A DNA stretch of 64,000 bases from Neopestalotiopsis rosae (lineage: Eukaryota; Ascomycota; Sordariomycetes; Amphisphaeriales; Sporocadaceae): NCBI GenBank assembly GCA_023078685.1, contig JALGAS010000005.1:4588001-4652000 (forward strand). The letters run 5' to 3'. The notes below the pieces were generated by a model. The model ran no database searches and had not been told where the DNA came from. It saw only the letters and a list, made by a program, of their open reading frames with translations. The position numbers were made by a program, and so were the translations under genes. Numbering within the stretch: the stretch's first letter is position 1; every line of letters begins with the position of its first letter. Shown here one piece after another: positions 44,946 to 57,021 of this stretch.

Positions 44946-45713
44946 TTACAGCAGGGCAAAAGCAGCAGCAGCAGCCAGTCCGGCAGCGGCAGCACCAGTA
45001 ATTCTAGCAGCAGGTGCGCCGGCAGTGCTGGCGCTGGTCGAGGTGGCGGTGCCCGAGGCAGCGGTGCCGGTCTTGGTGGCAGTGCCGGCGGTGGTGGCGG
45101 CCGAGCCCGTGCTGGCGCCGGTGGTGGTGGCGGCGGCGGCGCCGAGAACGCTGGTCTGGATGGAGCTGTAGCCGGCGTAGATGCTGGCGAACTCGCTCTT
45201 GGCGCTGTCGTCGACGCCGTCGACGTACCAGGCGGCCGTGGTGTAGGAGGTGTCCATGTAGCCGGCCGCGTCCAGCGACGAGAAGATCTCGTCCGAGTTG
45301 GTGGCTGTGTAGAGGGCCATGTAGACATCGTTAGCGGCCGACTTGTAGGCGGTGTCTGTCTGCAGAGCCTGCTCGTAGCTACATTTCCAAATATGTTAAT
45401 CGTTTTTCATCTTTTAAAAGGTATATTTCAGAGGAAATGCGCCTCACCTGAAAAAGGCCTTGGCCAGGCTGGTGGCGGCAGCGCCAGTGGCGGCTGGGGG
45501 AATGGCTGTTCCGTAGATGGCGGACAGGTAGCTGGAGGCAGGAATGCTGTCGTCATAGGTAGCAGTTGCGGCGTAGCCATCGTCGCCAGAGTCGGTCATG
45601 GTCATCCAGCTATCGTCAGTGCTCCAGCTATCGTCGGTGGCGGTGGAGTCGTCCTGGGCAAGAGCCAGGGACAGGAGAGGGGCCGCAGCCAAGAGGAATC
45701 GAGCAGAGTGCAT
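44946..45713 (-). CDS. GPI-anchored-type Ser/Thr/Ala-rich cell surface protein
   Basis: Exons 45713-45448 and 45378-44946 give 232 residues. A signal peptide (MHSARFLLAAAPLLSLALAQ) is followed by an acidic Asp/Ser/Thr-rich stretch with repeated TDDSW units, then a compact central region (about 60-165) with aromatic residues, and a Thr/Ala/Ser-rich stalk. The C-terminus is a short hydrophobic Ala-rich tail (GAAAAGLAAAAAFALL) right after small residues, as for GPI attachment. It is therefore expected in the plasma membrane or wall. No enzymatic motif recognised. It is convergent with the lyase gene; its start codon lies about 1.2 kb from the 3' end of the xylanase gene. Confidence 0.85.
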
Positions 45714-46912
45714 TTTGAGATTTTTGTTTTGTTGTGAAGTTAGAAACGATTGTTGCTGTCTGGAATCCTGTAAAGATCGCGAGTTCAAAGGTGGAACCGG
45801 ATCAGAGGGAGGGCTTTTAAGCTTATATTAAGTGTAAAACGAGAGTGGTGCTCGACGAGAAACTGGAGCGGCGATCTTGTCAGACTTTAAAAGAATGAAT
45901 GGTTGGAGAACTAAGTTGGTGCTAATAGTCTGAATAATGGGAGGGAGACTGATGAAGATATTATACGAGATGTCTAGATCATCAAGTTTGCATGCCAATC
46001 CCTATTTCCAATTTCTTTTTGGCCTGTTTTCAGGGGCCCGGTCAGGACGGCCAAGCTAAAATAAGAATCCTTCGCTGAGCTGCCTAGAGACTAGCATGTT
46101 TATAGTGTAGTATAGGCGTGTATGCGTCTAATAAGAAGCTTGGTATGCCCGATCGCTTCAGGGGCCACAGAGAATCAACCTTCAATTGGCCAGTTTATCG
46201 TCGACCCTGTCCTAGTCCAGACAAGCGGAGGCCGTCAGGTAAGCACTAGGCCCATAAGGTAAAGGATTCCAATGCATTCATCCGAAGGCCAGGCACTGGC
46301 ACATAGAGGGCACAGGCACAGGGCCAAATGCGAGAACGGCTTGCGAGGGGATTCCAGACCGGCCCAGTGTTCTGAGTCGCCTCGTGGGCCGTTGCGAAAT
46401 TTAAAGTAAAAAGTCTAGTCTTGGCTTTTTTCGGCTGTCTGCTCCGGACGGGGACGGAGACGAAGCCGAAGTCAAATTGCCGAATCCTTTACAGAATCCT
46501 TCAATGGGTCGACACCCATCACGCGACTCTAATAATACCTTGAGGCCGCCCAGCGCAATGCAACACAGAGCACATGCACTCGACGAAGATGCAAGCCGAA
46601 TTATAGATTAGACAAGCTGTCTTGTTTGTGCCTGGATGGTGTTTGCTCTGAACACAGTTCATTGGATATTGGAATCACGTTGGTTCCAAGGTCTAATCAC
46701 ACAGCAAGAAAGAAATTCTCTTCACGGACGCCCTCGGTCGTACCAAATCTCGGCAAATCTCACATGTGCCTCGCTTCTGCAGGAACAATATTTAGTGCAT
46801 TGGTCACTTTGCCGCCCACATTGCATCCAGACTATCGCCAATCTAACAACAAAGCGCATCTTATCGTGTGAGCAAACTAGCCACTAGTGACGTAAGGATT
46901 TCTTTTCCTTCT
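45714..46912. other. Intergenic region, no gene seen
   Basis: Promoter of the GPI-type protein gene and 3' flank of the xylanase gene. Overlapping short frames at 46626-46887 have no codon bias. Confidence 0.6.
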
Positions 46913-48165
<1,253 letters not shown>

Positions 48166-48989
48166 CTTTCTCGTCCGCAACTTGATGGGCCAAGGAGAGA
48201 TACAACAATTACCATGAAACCTCCATCTCGATCAGATCTGTGGAAACGGCATACCTCGGTGATATATACACCTTGCAACATGGTGTGGATCGTCGCGCAG
48301 CCCTTCTTGGCCTCCCCTCACTTACTCCAAATTTCCCCAACCAAAACATTTGTGATGTTTAGATCACCAGACAACGGTTCGCCATGGGGAAAGATCCCGA
48401 AAGTCTGGTTCTACACCATGCTCTTGACATGTCGTCCGTATGACCGCCATGGTAGCGAGATCAGCAAAGACAAGCCATTGACGAATGAAAGAGTGCCCTT
48501 GGGCTTCAGGGGTCAGGGAAAAGCGGATGTAGCGCCGAAAAGTCTGGTTCCCGGCTAATATCAAGATCGTGGTCGTCCGGGTAAATAGAGCTTGCCACTT
48601 GGCATGCACATGTCGACAAGGCATTTGGGGAACCTTTGCAGTGCGGAGTAGACACACGAGATGCACGAGCTTACCATTGACCCGAGATCATGGAATCGCC
48701 TCATCTGTCACTGCACCCCAGAGACTCGGCTGAATGAGGGGGGGCCAACAGCCTCCTGGGACATGATGAGTGAAATCCGTCATCATTCATGGAGAATATA
48801 TTGACATAAGCTGCTTTTGCAAATAACAAATTCCAGATTCTGAAAGTCTTGCGCGTCATACATTCAGCTCTTGCAACCAAGATGGAAAAGTAGCGATTTG
48901 ACAAATAACTCTCAAGTGTGTCTATTTTCAGTCTGGCGGGAAAATCCAGGTTGGACCATTTGATTCGAATACCTGGCATCGTACATTAA

Positions 48990-49555
48990 TATAAGTAGCA
49001 ATTTAGGAGCTCTCACTCGACTCAGGGTACCACTCTTGAACGCGCAAAATCCATGAGAGTGCGAGTAGAAGATAGCCAAGAACGGACCAAGTATGCGTTT
49101 GAACATCAGATTCTGCAAATTCAATGTTTCGGGATAGCTTGAGACAGCATATTCGCTGCAAAAGGCCATGGCGGCGTTTGTACCAGCGATAATTTTATTC
49201 TTCCTTTTCGAATCGGCGTCCGAATAGGCTAGACGAACGAGCTCCTGACATACTTCTCTGTAACATGAGGGGAGGTGCAATCGGTGATTACAAACGTATG
49301 ACATACAAACTACCATAACGACCCGAATATCTGCATAGATCCGATGCATCTTCATTTAGTGACATTAACCTTTATGGCAAATTGGATGCATGGTGTCTTG
49401 ATGTGAAGAAGAAATGCAAGCGCGTGATTTACCGACACGATAATCATTTCAAGTGTAGCATATTTGTCAAACTTGAGTGACCGAGCATAATTTTTCCATC
49501 GATGAGAAGCAGCCACAGACCAAATCGCCGTCGTCGAGTAGTCGTCTAGGCACAA
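48990..49555 (-). pseudogene. Possible remains of an unidentified gene
   Basis: Two protein-like segments on the minus strand (about 49555-49420 and 49270-49010) are separated by an AT-rich stretch with an intron-like donor GTAAAT. Together they would encode about 130 residues. I found no convincing start codon, no family and no phase that joins them, so this may be a hypothetical gene or a relic. Confidence 0.22.
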
Positions 49556-49705
49556 GCATACGATGTCAACTGTGATATTCCATTGAAATATCGACTATCT
49601 CAAAATTTAAAATATGTGGGATGATAGGAGCCGTGCAGTGAGAGTGAGGGAAAAAGAAATTTCGAATATAGTGTCCAACAAAAAGCCAAGGCTTAAAGAT
49701 TACCC

Positions 49706-49790
49706 AAGTTTTGAACCCAGGGTCTCCGTTCCCACAGCTTTTCTTTTTTGGTGATAGAAACCAGGATCTTTTCCAACTCAGCTAAGCTGC
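49706..49790 (-). other. tRNA-like Pol III sequence (A and B boxes), degenerate
   Basis: On the minus strand, TAGCTGAGTTGG (49784-49773) fits the tRNA A-box consensus and GGTTCAAAAC (49717-49708) fits the B box, 55 bp apart. A 4-bp anticodon-like stem with a 7-nt loop lies between them (TGGT/ACCA around TTCTATC). The acceptor ends do not pair and position 37 is not a purine, so it is not a working tRNA. It could be a tRNA pseudogene or a tRNA-derived SINE head. Confidence 0.4.
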
Positions 49791-50708
49791 CAGAGTCGTT
49801 CTCAGTCATTTCCCAGTTCCTGAAACTTCAGTGCATAATCCCGCCATATTAACCGTTTGCACTAGAACTGGAAGCTGGAGCTACCGACCAACCAGAATTT
49901 CCTTCGTCTCCTAACCAACCACTCTAGTCCTATAGAAGTTGAAGGCGAGCTCTGCTGAGTGGCTTCATTCAAAGCTGTAATAAACAACGTGATGTAAATC
50001 TTAGCCGGACCAACGTGGTCATTCCTCATTCCCAACAACAAACGTCCTCGTTTGCTACTTCCCCTCGAGCCAACCTCACTGCCTGCAGACATGCGTCCCT
50101 GAATGCGTACCGTATTGTACGAAAAGGTCATGCAAGCGTCACAGAATACAGCCATCTGTGGGTCCTGGTGAGTTTGTGCCGTTTGCAATCCAACCTAAGT
50201 GTGTCGTTTGATAATCTAGTGACTACTCAGATGGCATGCCTCATAGCACTGGCCTGGAGTCTCTTAAGGTTGCATCAATAGACCGTATACGATTACGACG
50301 TTGTCGATTATGATCAAAGTAGCCAATTATGCTTCAAAGACTGTTCAACGACAAACACATCTGTCAAACAACCGCTGGGTCATCTTCCAAGCATATAAAG
50401 TCGCGCCTGCAGCAGCATCACCAGGATCAGCTACGTTGTGGGTCCAATAAGTGAGAATAGCTGCAGACTGCCGAGCTCCTTCCCCGCCGCTCCAACAAAC
50501 GCCGTTACATTGACGTATGCCCTTGCAGTTCTAATTTCTCCCACTCAGAGCGACTCTGGAGGTCTTGCGTCTCAGTGTTACCAAGATTCAAAAACTTCCC
50601 CAATATGCCTTATCTGACCTTTTTGAACCTGCGATCCTAAAAGCTCCCCAAGTCTCAAACTCCTTCGGAAGCCACTCAGAAGCCCTACTCTCAAGTAATC
50701 CTTCAATT

Positions 50709-51443
50709 ATGGCTGCTGAATGTGCCAAGTGCAAGAAGTCGGGCGTTGACCTCAAGAACTGCGCCAAATGTCGCTCCATATCTTACTGCTCGCGCGACTG
50801 CCAGAAGGATGACTGGAAGGTTCACAAAAAGTCCTGCGCCAGCAATGCTCAGCAAAACCTGGGCGGTGGCCAGCAGCAGGGTAGTGGCACCGCGACGACG
50901 CAGCAAAAGGGCCTCGACGGCGGCATCGCCAAACCCTTCACGGCCCTGCACAACCGCACGTGGCTCCACAACCGCTCGGACAAGGACACGTACCGGGTCC
51001 TCATCGACTCGTACCGCCTCAAGATGACCGACGACGTGACCTTTGACGGGGGCCCGGAGCGCGACTCGGTCTACACGGCGGCCGGCAAGGCCGACCCCTT
51101 ACCCGGGTTCCGGCGCTACCTCGAAGCCGCCAAGGCCCGCGGGAACCTCCTGCCGGCCTGGTGGAGCGACGAGAAACAGGCCGAGTGCGAGGCCCTGTGC
51201 AGTCCCGGCGGCGAGCCTTGGTACGACCTGACCAGGCGCGTGCAAAAGGCCCAGTTCAATGACCACTACGGCGACGGCCAGTTCGCCATGCAGCTGCGCA
51301 TGATCCGCGAGCAGATCACCGGCAGGGGACCCGGCGGACAGCCGGGCGAGGGCATGATTCGCATGCAGATGATGATTGAAGGTGGTGGACTTCAAGGGCA
51401 CCACTCGACAGTCATTGATACCACAACTGGCCGAATGCCTTGA
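50709..51443 (+). CDS. MYND zinc-finger protein
   Basis: Single-exon gene, 244 residues, with the first in-frame ATG at 50709; the open frame upstream has none. The N-terminus is a complete MYND finger with all eight zinc ligands: C5, C8, C18, C21, C27, C31, H39 and C43, spaced as usual. MYND fingers bind proline-rich peptides of partner proteins. A Gln/Gly-rich linker follows, then a conserved-looking domain of about 140 residues (YRVLIDSYRLKMTDDV, LPAWWSDEK, QFNDHYGDGQFAMQLRMIREQ) found in small fungal MYND proteins. No SET domain is present, so it is not a methyltransferase. Cellular role unknown. GC-rich third positions create the shadow frames seen on the other strand. Confidence 0.85.
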   Translation: MAAECAKCKKSGVDLKNCAKCRSISYCSRDCQKDDWKVHKKSCASNAQQNLGGGQQQGSGTATTQQKGLDGGIAKPFTALHNRTWLHNRSDKDTYRVLIDSYRLKMTDDVTFDGGPERDSVYTAAGKADPLPGFRRYLEAAKARGNLLPAWWSDEKQAECEALCSPGGEPWYDLTRRVQKAQFNDHYGDGQFAMQLRMIREQITGRGPGGQPGEGMIRMQMMIEGGGLQGHHSTVIDTTTGRMP

Positions 51444-52057
51444 GCTCTGGATTGACTGAGCAGGCTGGACGAGTTGCTGAGATTGCGTGAGATGAATGTT
51501 GGTGCAACTTGCAGACTATACATGCAGCGGAGATAGCAGTTCGGGATCATGTGATTGGGCGATTCTGCAGCTTACATAGCGGCAAGTAAGATTTTGGCTG
51601 TGGATAATGTGTCAGACGATTATTCCCTTGCATACCATGCAGTGCTGATCACCGAGACATGTTGTTAAGTGGCTGCCAGTTTGTTTAAGATCCACAAGAA
51701 AGCACAAAGATCCAGTTCACGCAATGGCGGAGATTGATAAGAAAATAAGAAGTGAGCAAACAAGGCGCCCCAAATTGTATTAGTAGCTGCAAATTAAGTA
51801 CAAATACGAGTTATGTCAGCTTCATAGTGAGGACAAAAGTGACGGTCTCTGCGGCTGAGAATCCTTCCAGTAAGGCAACGGCTGATGCGGCGCAGCAGTA
51901 ACAAAGACAATTGTCTTGTCAGATCTGACCAACTGTCATTCTTACGGACGGAAAAGTTTTCAATCTTGTGACTTTTCTCATTAACTCTTTAGAAAAGAAA
52001 TCATTCTGTGTTTCACGGCGAGCCATTCAACGATTTTTGAGATTATTGGTGAACAAG
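51444..52057. other. Intergenic region, no gene seen
   Basis: 3' flank of the MYND gene and promoter of the glycosyltransferase gene. The frame preceding the glycosyltransferase ATG is open from about 51968 but contains no ATG until 52058. Confidence 0.6.
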
Positions 52058-53935
52058 ATGATGGAACATCGCCGTCGGGATCGGCTATCCCAATCTTCAG
52101 CCGCGGACACTAGCATATCCGCATCCGGGAAACAGGACCGGCCGGGGAAAGTCTCCGGGGGCGGCCGTCTATTCTCGTGGACAAGTATTGTCGCCGTCCT
52201 GCTTCTAGGCTTGGCTGCGTCTCAATGGCTGCGTCGTACACCCGCGGAGCTTCCGCCGATGATTCGGGGCAAGGACAACACCGTCCTGTTCCTCGCGCAC
52301 GCCGAGTCCGGACAGATCAACGTGCAGCTGGCCACCATACAGGCGCTGGCGCAGGCTCATCCGGAGATTGACATTCACATTGCCTCGTTTTCTACAGCGG
52401 CCAAGCATGTGGAACGGGCCAGGACCTTTGCGCTCGCCAAGACGCCCTCCGCCCGCGGCATCACCTTCCACGAGCTGCCGGGGCCGGACCGAGGGACCGC
52501 GATAATGCACAGGCTGGGCTGCGACGGGCTTTCCGTGGACGAATGCATCTCCCACCCTCCCGGGGCCGCAGGCGCAACCAGTCTCGTCTCGCAGCTCGAG
52601 GTGGCCGTCATGAGCTGGAACGGCACCGAGCACCTCGCCATCTACGAGGAGATCATTCGGCTCGTGGGCGAGATCGACCCTGCAGTAGTCGTGCTCGATT
52701 ACCTCCATCGTCCTGGCGTTAATGCTGTCCGTCACCTGAACCGGGCTCATGTGATGATGACCCCGAACGCCCTGTCAGATGTCGTCACGTTTCTGCAAGA
52801 TTATGGTGCTGGACTCTGGAAATATCCTGCGTAAGCGAAACCATTCTAGATTCTAGTGTCCATCGGACGTGCGAAATTCGCAGTAAAAAGTTGATATGCT
52901 GACACAAACACGCAGTCTCGGCACGGGCTTTACGTTTCCCGTGCCCTGGTACCAAATCCCGGAAAACCTATACGTCAACCTGAGGTTCATCTACTCGGTC
53001 ATGTTCAAGCCCCTCTCGCGGGACAGCGTGTCCTACCTGCGGGGCCAGGGCGTCGAGCTCGTGGAGCTCTTTGACCTGCGGCCCGACGCGCTCTTCATCT
53101 CGCAGACGCTGCCCGAGGCCAGCCTGCCCGTCGCCAACGTCCCCGCCAACGTCACGGCCGTCGGCGCCCTGCTCCTCGACTCGGGACCCGCGGCCCAGCA
53201 GGACGCCGCCTTGATGGGGTGGATGTCGCGGGAGCCCACCGTCGTGGTCAACCTGGGCAGCCTCTTTACGTACAGCGAGGAGCGGGCCACGACCATGGCT
53301 GCGGCCGTTCGGTGGTTGCTTGAGAATACGGAGTTTCAGGTGGTGTGGAAAATGGCTCCTCATGGCGATAGTAAGTGGTGGATTCATAAAACTCACCCAA
53401 AGATTTCACATGAGACATGCTAATCTCGCTGGGCCATGTAGTTGGCGATTCATACGCTGCCCCTCTTCAAGATTTCATTCAACAGGAAAGGCTGAAGATA
53501 TTCGACTGGGTGCCAATCGATACCTTGGGCTTGTTGGAAGCCGGGAATGTAGCAGCATTCGTTCACCATGGCGGAGCAAGCAGCTTCCACGAAGCTGTCG
53601 TGTAAGTCCTGACACAACGGCCTGTGCATTCGACGACTTTGTACTAACATGAAAACAGAGCTGGCGTCCCACAGGTGGTCATCCCAATGTGGGAAGACTT
53701 GTACAATTTTGCGCAGCTGGCGGAGGACTTGGGTATCGGCATCTACGCTTGTCGCCGAACGGTTCCAGCCTGGACTATGGACGGTCTCGTGGATGCCTTC
53801 AGCAAGGTGGTTATCAAGACACCAGCGAGTCTAAAAATGCGCGTGACGGCCCAACGTATTGGCATACACTCGAAGAAGATACCAGGACGGGAAGTTGCTG
53901 CAGAAATGATTGCTAAAATGGTTATACCACAATAG
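52058..53935 (+). CDS. UDP-glycosyltransferase (GT1), membrane-anchored
   Basis: Exons 52058..52830, 52916..53370, 53442..53601 and 53659..53935 close in frame to 554 residues. A basic N-tail and one hydrophobic helix (about residues 38-55) suggest a type II membrane anchor. The N-terminal acceptor-binding half starts NTVLFLAHAESGQINVQLA. The donor-binding half includes VVVNLGSLFTYSEE and the UDP-sugar motif HHGGASSFHEAVVAGVPQVVIP, followed by a W-E-D (MWEDLYNFAQ), as in fungal and animal UGTs of family GT1. The His-Gly-Gly and the downstream E/D residues needed for sugar binding are intact. The acceptor (lipid, sterol or secondary metabolite) cannot be told. Its 3' end faces the esterase gene with only 181 bp between stops. 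Confidence 0.9.
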
Positions 53936-54116
53936 CGATTGTCATTGTCATTGTCACTGGTATGGTACGTTATCCAGATAGTTTTGTGTTTTTCTTTTGC
54001 TCTCCAGTCATCGAGGACGCGCTACCAATACGGCATATTGCCCTCTGAATCTGCCATATCCCCATGATTTGCGTTTCTTGCAAGCCATCTTGAATACCAA
54101 GCTAGAACAAGATTGT

Positions 54117-55330
54117 CTACCAGTATGTCGCGTAAGATGAATTACCCGACACAAGTTTTACAAACTCATCTGCGATGATTTCGTCTGTATGGAAAGATCA
54201 GAGCATGTCACACTAAAGGAGGCGCGTAGTGGTTGTCTTACCTGTTCTCTCAGATGGGTGGAGTTCGTCGTACCACAAGAATGAAGCCAAGGTTTCGTTT
54301 GAATCCGTACAGCTTGAGCTATCCACTGTGCAATGGTGATAGTATCCGGTTGCATTGGCTGGTGCTTCGAGGTAGCTCTCAGGGTCGTTGCGGATGTCGA
54401 GGATCAGTTGATGGACATTGAAGATGGTGACGGTAGCCTCTGGCCAGCGTGACTTGATCTTAGTCTCGACAGGCACGCCATAGTCGAATATTGTGTTGAC
54501 AGTGGTCGTGTACTCCTTCATCTTCTGTTCGTATTCCGTCATGTTGTACGTCTCCTTGTCTGTCCAGTAGTGATCGTTGCCAACTCCGCCGTTCTGGGGT
54601 GCTGCGTAGAGAGGAGAATACTCCAACGGTGCCTCATTGAGCAGCACAAAGTGGCGGCCGCCAGTAGTGTAGATGGTGTCAAACACCTGCCAGATGCACT
54701 CAATAAAGTCGGTGATGGTGAGCCCAGTCTTTTGCGAGTCTGTGAGAAACGCATTGGTCCCAAGATCATTTGTGCCGATCCAGAGTGCATAGACCGTATT
54801 GTTAGACTCGCGATCTGTGTAGAAGGTGTTTGTACCGGTCGTCTCATTGATATAGGCGATATCCTCAAGGAAGGAGGGAATCTCGTCTTCTAGCACTGAA
54901 GGAAAAGTTCGATTGATTCCAGCCAGGTATCGCGAGAAGATTTCATTTGAGCAGAATGCACCGCTCACTAGATGAATGTCAGCACCCGAGCCTGCTCCAG
55001 GACCGCTTTTGATTGTGCAGGAGACATGACAGTCCTGCATTATTCGCTTATTCACGGGAGCATCTTACCAGCATAATCATAGTATTTTGCACCTAATGCC
55101 TGCGATACAAAGTGACCCCAAGCATAGCCACCGGTGGATGTGAAGTTACTTCCAGACGTTGAAGTTGCCGGCGGCGGCGTACTACCATTGTTGGCAGCGT
55201 ATGCAGACAAGCGGCCCTCGTCTGTGTAACTATCACCAAACGAGACCAAGTTGGAAACTGTCGCGAGTGACCTTCTGGCACGCGATGAAGCGAGAGCACC
55301 GCTGGAAAGGAGGAACGGAAGCAGCTTCAT
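54117..55330 (-). CDS. Secreted GDSL (SGNH) esterase/lipase
   Basis: Exons 55330-55069, 54967-54242 and 54184-54117 close in frame to 351 residues. A signal peptide covers about residues 1-16, possibly followed by a short basic propeptide (SRARRS). Block I is FGDSYTDEGRL with nucleophile S34, block III is WIGTNDLG (Asn of the oxyanion hole), and block V is DELHPSERT carrying the catalytic Asp and His. The C-terminus EIIADEFVKLV...YATYW is typical for fungal relatives of plant-polysaccharide acetyl esterases (CE16-like). Deacetylation of plant wall oligosaccharides is a plausible but unproven role, in line with the lyase and xylanase nearby. Convergent with the glycosyltransferase gene. Confidence 0.9.
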
Positions 55331-57021
55331 GGTCTCGAATTGCAAGGATGGGCTGTGAGAGTATTCAAGGAAAATCAAAAGGGCAACACCGCCAGGCCAG
55401 GCTTCGATTCGTTTTATTTATGAGCCCGTCCTTCCATTTCGTTCTGCATTCTTGTGCGTCCATTCAGCCGGGACTAGAGAGGATACTGCAGAGGTACTGT
55501 CGTAAAAGACCAGTCCCCAATTCCCTGCCACTGAGGGGTATAAGAATTGAATACTTGCAGATCCTTGAACTACGTAGGTAGTATACTGGATCGGACGGGC
55601 GCCATGTTCGGCACTTCGGGTACGTTCCCATGGGTACCACGAATTGACCAATCCACGTACAGTAAGGATCACCCATCCACGACTGCTGATTTGGTTGGAG
55701 GAGGATCAATGAGCCGTGCAAGTGATGTTACATCCGCACGAGCAGGTTTGGGGAAACGCGGAGAAGTTGGAGATTCTATAGTGGTAGCCAAGGCGGGACG
55801 ATGGCGCACCCCAGCCTCTATTTTGGTGTTCGTGTCTAGACGGTGGGCAAGGACATGGTCGCCGCCCGATGACGAAGGGAGATTTCGTGGTGATCGTAAC
55901 CCGAGGACCTTGTCAATAGTCGACTTGTTTATATAGTCATGATCGCGAAATATTTGCTGTACCATGGATTCTGGGACTTCCTTACGTCCGGTCGTGCCAT
56001 ATTGTCCGACTCAAAATTGCTGCAATTTACTATGTATGCCTTGAAATCATATTTGGGCTCTAAGCTCGTTCACGGTATGCTCACAACTTGTTGGAAATCG
56101 CGGCCAGACTCACTCTTTGTTGTACTCAGGTAGGTGCGCGGATGAGTAAAGTCGCTGAGCACAACGTGGTCACTGTTTCCGGCAAAATTGCCATGAGGTG
56201 GTAAAAGCCAAAATCATTTTGAGGAGGCAAGAATGAAATATGTGAGTGTTCGGTCATTGTCCAGTATGACTCTTTCCTCAGGCGCCACTGCTGCCTGCAA
56301 AAGGTGCCAAACTGCACAAAGAACACAACTAAAATCTACGGTTCTTGCCGTAATTCTAGGTAGAAAGAGGCGCTAGCTGGTGACTGCCAGTGGCTGCCTA
56401 CAGGCCCTGTTGGTGCCTGCCCTAGATGAGTGTTGGGCGAGAGGATCCACTCACCGCCCGGGGCTACTGCCGGCAGAATCCTGGACCCCACCAGACTTTC
56501 TGCTATAAAATCAGCTCCCCTGCCACCAGGCCACTCTTGATCTTGATCCTTTTCTCTCCATCTTAGTGCACGGGCGTTACGCATGTCAGTGAGGATTCGT
56601 CCGAGACTGCGTTTTTGCTAGTTGAAAACTATAACTATGACCACTCCTACTTGGCTTAGGCTGGGTAGGGAATTTTTGGCAACCCATCACATCTTATGTC
56701 AAGAGATTCTCTTTGTCTTTCATCACTCTCGTTCCCTTGAGGACCGAAGCGAAGAAGGAGGCGGCAGCAGTGTTGAACTAGGCGTTCCGTTGAGAACATA
56801 TGTCAGGGATTGCTTGCGTCGTCGCGCTGGCCAAGCTACGCTGATATGTAAACACCGTTTGCACTTGCGTTCTCGACAACGTCTGCTCCAATTCTTTGAT
56901 GTTGCGGAGCAGTGAAATGCGCTGCGTCACAAGCAAACACGGAGCTTGCCTCTGCCCACAACTTTCTTAAGCCACACCTACGTCAAGTCAACATGGCAGC
57001 CAGGAAGCGCTCAGTCAGTGC
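55331..57021. other. Intergenic region, no gene seen
   Basis: Promoter of the esterase gene and 3' flank of the second regulator gene. Frames of up to 129 codons near 55.5-55.9 kb exist on both strands without codon bias. Confidence 0.55.

Larger units (their letters stand above)
48166..50708. other. Gene-poor region with a tRNA-like relic
   Basis: No convincing gene. Minus-strand pieces between 48.97 and 49.56 kb read partly as protein (WSVAASHRWKNYA; AFCSEYAVSSYPETLNLQN) but could not be joined into a gene with a start and clean phase; they may be remains of one. A tRNA-like sequence lies at 49706-49790. Confidence 0.45.

Noticed and set aside
44898..45737. 279-codon plus-strand frame opposite the GPI-type protein
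   Set aside because: Gly/Ser-rich shadow of a biased gene; the minus strand has signal peptide, intron and GPI tail.
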